From assembly GCA_004555175.1 (NCBI GenBank), contig SFJE01000038.1:1-16262 (forward strand): a DNA stretch of 16,262 bases, written 5' to 3'. The stretch's first letter is position 1. Each line of letters opens with the position of its first letter. Shown here piece after piece: positions 1 to 5,959 of the stretch. The position numbers and the translations under genes are program-made. The notes under the pieces were generated by a model that was not told the DNA's origin, searched no databases, and saw nothing but the letters and a program-made list of their open reading frames with translations. The stretch comes from Lentisphaeraceae bacterium (GTDB taxonomy: Bacteria > Verrucomicrobiota > Kiritimatiellia > RFP12 > DVOR01).

Positions 1-66
1 ATAAGACGGGGTCTTGTTGCCAATAAGACGGGGCCTTATTACCAATAAGACGGGGCCTTATTAGTT
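1..66. repeat. Three tandem 22-bp repeats, each with a small hairpin
   Basis: Units begin at 1, 23 and 45 with the core ATAAGACGGGG followed by CCTTATT (units 2 and 3) or TCTTGTT (unit 1). Units 2 and 3 are flanked so that AATAAG pairs with CTTATT around a G-rich loop, giving a 6-bp stem. Unit 1 differs at two positions that weaken the stem. The array touches the left edge of the window, so more copies may lie outside. No unique spacers separate the units, so it is not a CRISPR array. Function is unknown. Confidence 0.85.
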
Positions 67-136
67 GCGCTCCGCCGAGCGGTTAGTTCTCTCCGCGCCG
101 CGTGATAATCCGCGCCGCCGTTCCTTTCCTTCTGCA

Positions 137-166
137 CACCCTTATCCCGGATCCGGGATAAGGGTG
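137..166. repeat. Perfect 30-bp palindrome
   Basis: The left half CACCCTTATCCCGGA is followed directly by its exact reverse complement, centred between 151 and 152. All 15 pairs match, and pairing breaks at 136/167. There is no T tract on either side, so it does not look like a standard intrinsic terminator. With no loop it would form a cruciform, or a dimeric or operator-like site, more readily than a stable RNA hairpin. Confidence 0.9.
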
Positions 167-254
167 GCGTCTGAAGTTCCCTGAAGCGTGAGGTGGCCCT
201 TTCGGGCCGAGCGGGGTGGGCAGTCGCCCGCGTAAGGACCTTCGGGCCGTAAAA

Positions 255-299
255 GGACGGTGGAAGCAAGCCAACGTTGGGCGGCGCCCACTTGCGTCC
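255..299 (+). repeat. Nested stem structure (three stacked arms)
   Basis: Three pairings nest in order: GGAC (255-258) with GTCC (296-299), GCAAG (266-270) with CTTGC (291-295), and TGGGC (278-282) with GCCCA (286-290) around a GGC loop. The three right arms are directly contiguous, while the left arms are separated by 7-nt bulges. The second bulge, with neighbouring bases, forms CCAACGTTGG, itself a palindrome. This could be part of a structured RNA, but I do not recognise a family. Confidence 0.6.
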
Positions 300-537
300 G
301 CCCCGTGCGCGATAATTAAGAGGTTCTGTTAATCGTTTCCCCCGCCTGAGGCTCAGAGCTTCCCCACCCCGATAGAGACTAGGGCCCCTACAGGGAGGAA
401 TGGAGGGTGCCCTGAGAAATCGTGCGTGCGGGACCCACGCTATTGAAAGGAGAGACGTTATTCGTTGTACCATCCAGAAAGAGGGGAACTTTCAAACTTC
501 CGCGTAAAATATTCAAGGAAGTGCCCTGCGAGGGGCG

Positions 538-564
538 TTGCACGCAAAGGATTTGTGCTATACT
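538..564 (+). promoter_or_regulatory. Extended -10 promoter of the lpxL-like operon, giving a probable leaderless mRNA
   Basis: A TTGCAC -35-like hexamer (538-543) is followed after 15 bp by TATACT (559-564). This is preceded by TG at 556-557, making an extended -10 (TGCTATACT). Only 6 nt separate the -10 from the ATG at 571, so the expected transcription start is the A of that ATG. No Shine-Dalgarno lies at usable distance; AAAGG at 546-550 would be upstream of the transcript. The 15-bp spacer is short, but an extended -10 tolerates a weak -35. Confidence 0.7.
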
Positions 565-570
565 ACCTGT

Positions 571-1473
571 ATGCGTGCGTTATCTTATTTAGAGTACTTA
601 CTGGTTGCCGGGCTTTGGTGGCTCTATCGAGTGGTGCCAATCCGTTGGGCCTACGGCATTGGGCGCGGGGTTGGTGTTGGCATGTTTGCCCTCTTCCGCT
701 GGACGCGGCGGGCGCGGACAGCCATTGACAATGTCTTGATTGCGGGGTTGGCCAAGACGCGCCACGAGGCGTATGTGATCGCGCGCGATTCGCTGGGTCA
801 CTTTGCCGGACATGTTTGCGAGGCGTTGCGCATCTCGGATGTGGTCACGCGCAAGACTTGGGAGAAGTATGTCACGCTGACGATGTCACCGGCGGCCAAA
901 GACCTTATCTTCAATCCGAAAGGGCCGATTATTTTGGCTACGGGGCACCTGGGGGCTTGGGAAGCGGGAACAACGGCAATTACCTCTGCGCGGCCCCTCT
1001 TTGCCGTGGCACGGTTGATGGACAACCCCTATGTGCAGCGCTTTCTTGAGCGGCATAACTTCCGGGGCGGCGTGACCATTATTCCCAAGCGTAATGGGTT
1101 CTCGGGGTCTGCGATGCATCGTTGGCAAGATCAGAACGCAGCGCTCGTAATCCTTTTCGACCAATACTGTTCGCACGGGGTGAAGGTTCCCTTCTTTGGG
1201 CATACGCTCAATGTCTACACCTCGCCCGCGCGGTTACACTTGCACACTGGCGCCCCCATCGTAGTGGGTGGTTTCGTGCGCAAGGGGCACCTGCAATACG
1301 AGATGGTGGTGATTGGCGAGCCGATCTATCCCAAACCCGGGGCAAGCCTGGAATCGGTGACGGCAGACCTGATTTCGCGTCTGGAGGAGGTCATTCGCCG
1401 CGCGCCCGATCAATATCTGTGGTTGCACCGGCGCTTCCGTGGCATCCCGGTGCCGCAAGTGCCGGAGCGTTAA
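571..1473 (+). CDS. LpxL/HtrB-family lipid A biosynthesis acyltransferase
   Basis: A 300-residue protein of the lysophospholipid/lipid A late acyltransferase family, which adds a secondary acyl chain to the lipid A precursor at the inner membrane. It has an N-terminal hydrophobic anchor (about 5-45), the catalytic H-x4-E motif as HLGAWE (H126, E131), a DQY...VPFFG block (197-210) and the family's C-terminal PDQYLWLHRRFR (279-290). Length matches the usual 290-320. I chose the ATG at 571 because the protein then begins at the usual amphipathic start and sits just after a strong -10. An in-frame TTG at 538 would overlap the -35. It heads a seven-gene operon with an O-antigen-ligase-like gene, consistent with an envelope role. 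The acyl donor and position (LpxL versus LpxM type) cannot be read from sequence. Confidence 0.9.
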   Translation: MRALSYLEYLLVAGLWWLYRVVPIRWAYGIGRGVGVGMFALFRWTRRARTAIDNVLIAGLAKTRHEAYVIARDSLGHFAGHVCEALRISDVVTRKTWEKYVTLTMSPAAKDLIFNPKGPIILATGHLGAWEAGTTAITSARPLFAVARLMDNPYVQRFLERHNFRGGVTIIPKRNGFSGSAMHRWQDQNAALVILFDQYCSHGVKVPFFGHTLNVYTSPARLHLHTGAPIVVGGFVRKGHLQYEMVVIGEPIYPKPGASLESVTADLISRLEEVIRRAPDQYLWLHRRFRGIPVPQVPER

Positions 1474-1476
1474 GGT

Positions 1477-1773
1477 ATGTGGTATCAGCCAGTCGATAGT
1501 GCGCATATTCGCCGCGAACGAGAGCGGGCCCGGCAGTTACGCGCAAGCCCCTGGTGGAAGGCCCAATTGGCCAAAGGGGAGTGCCACTACTGCCACGGAC
1601 ACTTCCCGCCCGCACAGTTGACAATGGATCACTTAATCCCCGTGGCACGCGGCGGAACATCAACCAAGGGCAATGTCGTGCCGGCCTGTTTTGCCTGCAA
1701 CCAAACGAAGGCGGCACAGACCCCCGCAGAGCAGATCTTGGATCAATTGGGGCTAACGGACGAAGAGTACTAA
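1477..1773 (+). CDS. Small HNH endonuclease domain protein
   Basis: A 98-residue protein made almost wholly of an HNH (beta-beta-alpha metal) nuclease domain. Visible are the zinc pair CHYC (C36, C39), the catalytic LTMDHLIPVARGG segment (D51-H52), N66 in the following GNVVPAC, and the second zinc pair CFAC (C71, C74) followed by N75. The N-terminus is basic (residues 10-24). It begins 3 nt after the acyltransferase stop and ends 24 nt before the next gene, so it is co-transcribed with lipopolysaccharide genes, which is an odd setting for a nuclease. HNH proteins of this size are found as stand-alone nucleases of unknown role as well as in phage and restriction loci. Nothing nearby suggests either, so its target is unknown. 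Confidence 0.88.
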   Translation: MWYQPVDSAHIRRERERARQLRASPWWKAQLAKGECHYCHGHFPPAQLTMDHLIPVARGGTSTKGNVVPACFACNQTKAAQTPAEQILDQLGLTDEEY

Positions 1774-1797
1774 GGCCGAGAAAAGAGGATCGAGACG

Positions 1798-3480
1798 ATG
1801 ATTCGGCAATTGTTGTTGGGGCTGGTGGCGTTGTTATTGACCCTGTTAACTTGGTTGGGCGGGGGGATTGTGGCCCAATGGTTGAGCCCGTGGACAATGT
1901 GGTTTGCGCTCTTGTTGGCCGAAGTGCTCCTCGTCTTCCCCGAGCAGAGCCGCGAAGAGACGATCTTTGACGCGCGGCGGCGAGTGCTCCGCGGGCTTGT
2001 ACGCGACCCCTTCACCTGGTTCTCGCTGCTGCTCATGCTCTTTCTTTCCATTCAATGGCTCAACGCCACCACCTTCCTTGAATGGCAGGTGGAAACGCAA
2101 ACCTGGCGAGTGGTCTCCCCTGCCTTTGCATGGCTTCAATCGCCCGAGACAGCGGCAGCGATGACCGTCCGCCCGGCCAACCCCGCCGCCGCGGCCTTCC
2201 TGCCCGTGGGCTCGCACCCGTGGGCGTGGCTGCCAGGCTCCTTGCGAGCGGACGAAGCCTTCGGCGTGCTCAATTGGTTTGTGCCAGTATTGACGGCGCT
2301 CTTAGCGGTCAAACACGGTCTGCGCAAACGGTCAAAGCGGCAGTTGGCCTTCTTCGTCTGTGCAATGACCTCGATCTTGGCTGTGGCCGGGATTATCCAA
2401 TTTGTGCTCGATGGCGAATTCCTCTATTGGGGGCGTAAGAGCCACGCCTTCTTCTTTGCCACCTTTGGTTACCCCAATCACGCGGCCTGCTTCTTCCCTG
2501 CGGTGATGGCCTGGGCAATGGGGATGCTCCTATGGAGCGTGGAGCACCGTGAGCACACGCGCGTACGGCCGTGGATGTATGGCGTAACCGTGCTGCTCTG
2601 TGCTGTTTCGGGTATTCTCTCGGGGTCCCGGGCTGGGATGCTCTTTACGCTGGCGCTCATTGCCTTCACGGCGCTCTACATCCCCGTGCGCTATCTGGGC
2701 TCGTGGGCGCCCCAGTGGCGCATTTTGGTGCCCCTGCTGCTCCTAATTATTACTGGCGTAACCCTGGGAACAGCGGCGTTCCGCATCTATGCCATGACCC
2801 AAAACCGCGAGGCTAAGGCCGCCCTCGCCGCCGCAACCACCCCCGAAGCGCGCGCGGCGGCCACCAAGTTGCGCACCTATGGCACGATCCCGGCCCTGGA
2901 TACGGTGCTGATGGAGATTGCCGACACGCCGTGGGAGAGCTTTTTTGAGCACCCCATGCTGATGCGTTCGGGCTATCAGGGCATCTTAGCGTTGCGCCAA
3001 GCAGCAGATCACCCCTGGTTCGGAACTGGTGCATGGAGCTTCCGGTGGCTGAATGCCAAATACATCCGCCCAGATGTCCCCGAAGAGCAAGCGTGGTACA
3101 AAGCGCGCCTAGGCAGCGGACAAGCCAATGTGCACAATGACACCCTGCAATTCCTGACCGAACATGGTTGGGTGGGCTTTGGGCTGATGCTCGGCTGCAT
3201 TGCCTCGCTCTGCCTGCCCTTCCTCTGGCAACTCTTGCGCAGCCCGCAGATCGTCGTAAATGACGACCTGGCCGACCGCACCTGGTTCAACCGCATCAAC
3301 GCCTTCTACCTCTATGCCTTCGTCGGCACCGCCCTCATCGCCGCCCACAGCTTCATCGACCTAGTCTTCCGCAGTCCGGCCTGTATGATGCTCTATGGCC
3401 TCTTCTTCGTCTGCGCCGAGGGCTTCCTCCTCGGTACGCCCAAAGCCAAGCCTGCCGCCACCGCCCCGGTTGGAGCCTAA
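1798..3480 (+). CDS. O-antigen ligase/polymerase (WaaL/Wzy-like) membrane protein
   Basis: A 560-residue polytopic membrane protein with roughly ten or more hydrophobic segments. It carries the landmarks of the O-antigen ligase family: FGYPNHAACFF (223-233), SGSRAG ending a helix (275-280), then a large periplasmic-type loop (about 330-455) containing HPWFGTGAWSF (405-415) and VHNDTLQFLTEHGWVG (445-460). The H-N-D-x-L-Q...E-x-G pattern is the family hallmark. Such enzymes join undecaprenyl-linked glycan to lipid A core or polymerise glycan repeats at the periplasmic face; which of the two cannot be decided. An Ala-rich stretch (338-357) in the loop is unusual. A GAGG Shine-Dalgarno (1785-1788) lies 9 nt before the ATG. 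The next gene starts 2 nt after the stop. Confidence 0.85.
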   Translation: MIRQLLLGLVALLLTLLTWLGGGIVAQWLSPWTMWFALLLAEVLLVFPEQSREETIFDARRRVLRGLVRDPFTWFSLLLMLFLSIQWLNATTFLEWQVETQTWRVVSPAFAWLQSPETAAAMTVRPANPAAAAFLPVGSHPWAWLPGSLRADEAFGVLNWFVPVLTALLAVKHGLRKRSKRQLAFFVCAMTSILAVAGIIQFVLDGEFLYWGRKSHAFFFATFGYPNHAACFFPAVMAWAMGMLLWSVEHREHTRVRPWMYGVTVLLCAVSGILSGSRAGMLFTLALIAFTALYIPVRYLGSWAPQWRILVPLLLLIITGVTLGTAAFRIYAMTQNREAKAALAAATTPEARAAATKLRTYGTIPALDTVLMEIADTPWESFFEHPMLMRSGYQGILALRQAADHPWFGTGAWSFRWLNAKYIRPDVPEEQAWYKARLGSGQANVHNDTLQFLTEHGWVGFGLMLGCIASLCLPFLWQLLRSPQIVVNDDLADRTWFNRINAFYLYAFVGTALIAAHSFIDLVFRSPACMMLYGLFFVCAEGFLLGTPKAKPAATAPVGA

Positions 3481-3482
3481 CC

Positions 3483-4229
3483 ATGACCCGCCTTGGTGCC
3501 CTTGCTCGTAGCCTTCTGCTTTCCCTCTGCCTCCTGCCCGTGGGCAAGATGGTACGCGCCGATGCGTTGGACGAGCGGCTGATGGAGGGGCTTTTTCCCG
3601 CAATGGAATTGATGATAGAGGTCTTTCCACCCGCGCAGGTGGCGCACACTCTCTTTGGCTGGGCCGAGGACTTCCATCAAACTGGCGAAGAAATCCATGT
3701 CTACGCCTGTGAGAGTACGGCCATTGAACTCTTGGAGACAAACCGCTCCCTCTCCTGCCAAACGTTGGAAGCCCTGCTGCGCGCCCATCCCACCAGCGAC
3801 CACACACGCAATAACGCAGCCTGGACGCGTTTTGTTGCCACCGGCGATGCCCAGGGCGCGCTCGAACTTCTGCGCGGCGTGAGACTGGACGACGCGACGA
3901 TCCTCGATACACGCGCGTGCCTCTACCTCGCCCTCAACCGACCGGCCGATGCCTTGCAGGACATCCTCTCTGCTCTTGAAATGGCACGCACAGAAGCGAA
4001 TGAATCCAGCGTCCTCGTCCTCCTTGACCACGCTGGCGACATCTTCTATCGCAACGCGCTCTACCCCGCCGCAAACAAGGCATGGACCCGCGCCCTTCGT
4101 CTGACAACCCGTTTCCGGAAGGAAGCGCCCGCAATCGATGACTACCTTCTGCTTGTAAACTACGATGACGCGCAAGTCCGCCGCAAGCTCCGCGCCCTGC
4201 GCCGTCTCCACCCCACCCCTTCGGAATAA
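3483..4229 (+). CDS. Secreted TPR-like helical repeat protein
   Basis: A 248-residue protein with an N-terminal signal-like segment: basic MTRLGALAR, hydrophobic core to about residue 20, possible cleavage after VRA at about 26. The rest is helical and tetratricopeptide-like. Segments such as NNAAWTRFVATGDAQGALELL, RACLYLALNRPADALQDIL and HAGDIFYRNALYPAANKAWTRAL have the A-G-Y/F...A spacing of TPR helices. The first part (27-110) is less repeat-like. It starts 2 nt after the O-antigen-ligase-like gene and ends 6 nt before the proline-rich gene, so translation is probably coupled. TPR proteins are protein-interaction scaffolds; beside a ligase or polymerase it may act in a periplasmic assembly, which is inference. 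No enzymatic motif is visible. Confidence 0.78.
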   Translation: MTRLGALARSLLLSLCLLPVGKMVRADALDERLMEGLFPAMELMIEVFPPAQVAHTLFGWAEDFHQTGEEIHVYACESTAIELLETNRSLSCQTLEALLRAHPTSDHTRNNAAWTRFVATGDAQGALELLRGVRLDDATILDTRACLYLALNRPADALQDILSALEMARTEANESSVLVLLDHAGDIFYRNALYPAANKAWTRALRLTTRFRKEAPAIDDYLLLVNYDDAQVRRKLRALRRLHPTPSE

Positions 4230-4235
4230 TACGCT

Positions 4236-4766
4236 ATGGAAACGCCTCCCCGCCCTTCAATCGCTCCCCTCATCATCATTGCCCTCGCCGTGCTCCTCAT
4301 CGTGGCGATGATCTGCGGCACGGTCATTTGGGTGATGCAGCGCACGATGAGCCTAAACGAAAAGTTCCTGGATGCCCGCTTGGCCGAAGCCTCACGCCCG
4401 GCGCCACAGGCCCAGCCCGTACAGGTGGTCGTCCCCACGCAGCCGCTCCAACCGGCGCAGCCCATCCAAACCGCCCCAGCCGAGCACAAATCCACGCCCA
4501 AGGCGCAACCCAAGCCAGCCCCTAAGGCCAAGCCGGCGCCTACGCCCGCCACCAAACCTGCGCCCGAGGTAAAGCCAGCCCCAGCGCCGACCGCCAAGCC
4601 TGTCGAGGCGCCCAAGCCTGCACCCCAACCCGCGCTCCCGCCCAAAACCAAGCGTGAAGCCCCAAAAGAATTGCCTGCCGCCAAGGACCGTCTTGGCCCG
4701 GATGGCACCCCTCGCAACCGCATCTCTCTGCCGATTGGCAATGATGAACTGGAGTGGCAACTCTAA
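4236..4766 (+). CDS. Single-pass membrane protein with long Pro/Ala/Lys-rich tail
   Basis: A 176-residue protein with a short cytoplasmic N-terminus, one transmembrane helix (about 10-34) and a long extended region (about 53-155) of repeating KPAP, KPAPA and QPAQP units. A short conserved-looking end (RNRISLPIGNDELEWQL) closes it. The design resembles the N-terminal half of TonB or other periplasm-spanning linkers, but no C-terminal TonB domain follows, so I do not call it TonB. The repeated Pro-Lys tract suits crossing the periplasm or peptidoglycan. It sits between the TPR-like gene and another membrane-protein gene, and its stop overlaps the next start (TAATG). Function unknown. Confidence 0.75.
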   Translation: METPPRPSIAPLIIIALAVLLIVAMICGTVIWVMQRTMSLNEKFLDARLAEASRPAPQAQPVQVVVPTQPLQPAQPIQTAPAEHKSTPKAQPKPAPKAKPAPTPATKPAPEVKPAPAPTAKPVEAPKPAPQPALPPKTKREAPKELPAAKDRLGPDGTPRNRISLPIGNDELEWQL

Positions 4767-5344
4767 TGATGGCCCATCTCTGTGAAGCGTGGGAGCGCTT
4801 CTGCCGCAATCCTCTCCCCGAAGCCCTCCTCTGTGCGCTCTTTCTCCTGGCCTCGATGACTGGGATTCTCCTAGGGCCGGCTGCCCTCTGCTACCTGTGG
4901 CACCACAATCCGCAGAATGCCATCACCTCTCCTGCTACCGCGATCCTGCTCTCCCAACGCTTGAATGGGAACGCACGGATGCAGACGGCCTTCTGGTTGG
5001 GGCTGGCCATTTGGGTGATGGCCCTCTTGCCACTCTTTGCCTCCTCGCTCTTCGGGTTGCCGATTTGGTTCTTTGCCATTCAGCCCCTTTGGCTGGCCAT
5101 TGCCATTGCCGACCGCTTCGATCTGCCACTCGCCCTCACCCTACGCGCCACGCTTGCCTTCATCCAATTGGCCCCCGCCAAGGCCTTCCTCTGTATGGGC
5201 CTGGGGCTCCTGGGATTCCTCGGCATCTGTTGCTTTGGCGTTGGCATCCTCATCACCCTGCCGGTAGCCACGCGCGCCCTGATGACCACGCTCGACACCT
5301 GCGCCCTCCCCCTCGCGGCCGCCATCCAACGCGCCACCCGATAA
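4766..5344 (+). CDS. Small polytopic inner-membrane protein
   Basis: A 192-residue hydrophobic protein with about four or five membrane segments (roughly 18-44, 70-93, 95-116, 137-170) and a short basic C-terminus. The start is ATG at 4766, whose A is the last base of the previous stop (TAATG), pointing to translational coupling. A second ATG follows at once at 4769. An in-frame GTG at 4754 would extend it by four residues and overlap the upstream gene by 13 nt. I do not recognise the family; segments such as LGLLGFLGICCFGVGI and ITLPVATRALMTTLDT resemble uncharacterised YciC-type membrane proteins, but only weakly. Operon position suggests an envelope role. Confidence 0.75.
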   Translation: MMAHLCEAWERFCRNPLPEALLCALFLLASMTGILLGPAALCYLWHHNPQNAITSPATAILLSQRLNGNARMQTAFWLGLAIWVMALLPLFASSLFGLPIWFFAIQPLWLAIAIADRFDLPLALTLRATLAFIQLAPAKAFLCMGLGLLGFLGICCFGVGILITLPVATRALMTTLDTCALPLAAAIQRATR

Positions 5345-5353
5345 TTTCCTCCT

Positions 5354-5887
5354 ATGCACAAACAATTCCTCTCGGCCGATGCCTTCCAACGCGACTGCGT
5401 CAGTCTCGCCAAAAAGGTCTTTGATGATTCCGCCTGGCAGCCCGAACTCCTGCTCGGTCTTTGGCGCGGCGGCGCCCAGCCCGGCGTGATTATGAGTGAA
5501 GTCTTTGCCTATCTCGGCCGCCCCACCCCACACGCCGTTGTCAAATGCGCCTCCTACACCGGCATCGGCCAGCGCGAGGAGACCGTAGCCTTCGATGGGG
5601 CCGAGGAACTCTTCCGCACCCTCCCGCCTGGTCTGCGCGTCCTCGCCATCGATGATGTCTTCGACACTGGCAAGACCGCCGAGGCTGTCAAAGCCCGCCT
5701 GGCGCATGTCGATCTGCGCTTTGCCACCGTCTACTGGAAGCCTGCCGCCTCTCGCGTTCCCTTCGCGCCAGACTACACCCTCCGCGAAACGGCCGATTGG
5801 CTCGTCTTTCCCCACGAACTCGTAGGGCTTACCCCTGCCGAACTCCGCGCTAAAGACCCCCTCCTGGCCGACCTACTAGCAAGATAA
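5354..5887 (+). CDS. Purine-type phosphoribosyltransferase
   Basis: A 177-residue type I phosphoribosyltransferase. It shows an N-terminal LLLGLWRGGAQPGV loop (32-45), a flexible-loop region around SYTGIG (67-72), the PRPP-binding signature VLAIDDVFDTGKTAEAV (96-112) and the C-terminal DWLVFPHE (148-155) typical of the hypoxanthine/xanthine-guanine group. These enzymes move a ribosyl phosphate from PRPP to a purine base in the cytoplasm. The exact base is not readable; hypoxanthine or xanthine is most likely from the architecture. It is the last gene of the plus-strand operon, 9 nt after the membrane-protein stop and just before a strong terminator. Its place in an envelope operon is unexplained. 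Confidence 0.88.
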   Translation: MHKQFLSADAFQRDCVSLAKKVFDDSAWQPELLLGLWRGGAQPGVIMSEVFAYLGRPTPHAVVKCASYTGIGQREETVAFDGAEELFRTLPPGLRVLAIDDVFDTGKTAEAVKARLAHVDLRFATVYWKPAASRVPFAPDYTLRETADWLVFPHELVGLTPAELRAKDPLLADLLAR

Positions 5888-5894
5888 CTTAGGC

Positions 5895-5948
5895 GCGTAT
5901 AAAGCAGACGAGAGAAGGTTGCGGCCTTCTCTCGTCTGTTTTATACGC
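5895..5948. terminator. Bidirectional terminator between convergent operons
   Basis: Two 24-nt arms (5895-5918 and 5925-5948) flank a TTGCGG loop. The inner 14 bp, CAGACGAGAGAAGG with CCTTCTCTCGTCTG, is perfect. It continues through one G-T wobble into GCGTATAAA paired with TTTATACGC. The outer A/T tract supplies TTTTATA after the GC stem on the plus strand and TTTATA on the minus strand. The hairpin begins 7 nt after the plus-strand operon's last stop and lies 11 nt from the stop of the convergent minus-strand gene. Confidence 0.93.
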
Positions 5949-5959
5949 TCAACGGATCG

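Larger units (their letters stand above)
67..537. other. Non-coding, palindrome-rich region upstream of the lpxL-like operon
   Basis: I see no convincing gene here. Instead there are many inverted repeats: a perfect 30-bp palindrome (137-166); GGCCC/GGGCC around TTTC (195-208); GGGC/GCCC around AGTC (218-229); a nested structure at 255-299; CTGAG/CTCAG (346-356); TAGGG/CCCTA (380-390); and GCGTG/CACGC (424-440). The density suggests a structured RNA or a palindromic repeat element rather than coding sequence. Open frames on the minus strand across it are rich in Arg and Pro, with no recognisable domain or Shine-Dalgarno. Confidence 0.55.

Noticed and set aside
1..66. Possible CRISPR array
   Set aside because: The 22-bp units are directly tandem with no spacers, and no cas genes are in the window.
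255..280. Possible signal recognition particle RNA, from GGACGGTGGAAGCAAGCC
   Set aside because: The resemblance to the conserved domain IV sequence is partial. The GGAA tetraloop stem and the opposing internal-loop strand are not in place.
39..473. Minus-strand reading frame of 144 codons across the palindrome-rich region
   Set aside because: The product is Arg/Pro-rich with no domain, and the frame crosses several palindromes and the tandem repeats. No Shine-Dalgarno or promoter supports it.
465..728. Plus-strand reading frame overlapping the start of the LpxL-like gene
   Set aside because: It overlaps a confident gene out of frame and has no recognisable domain.
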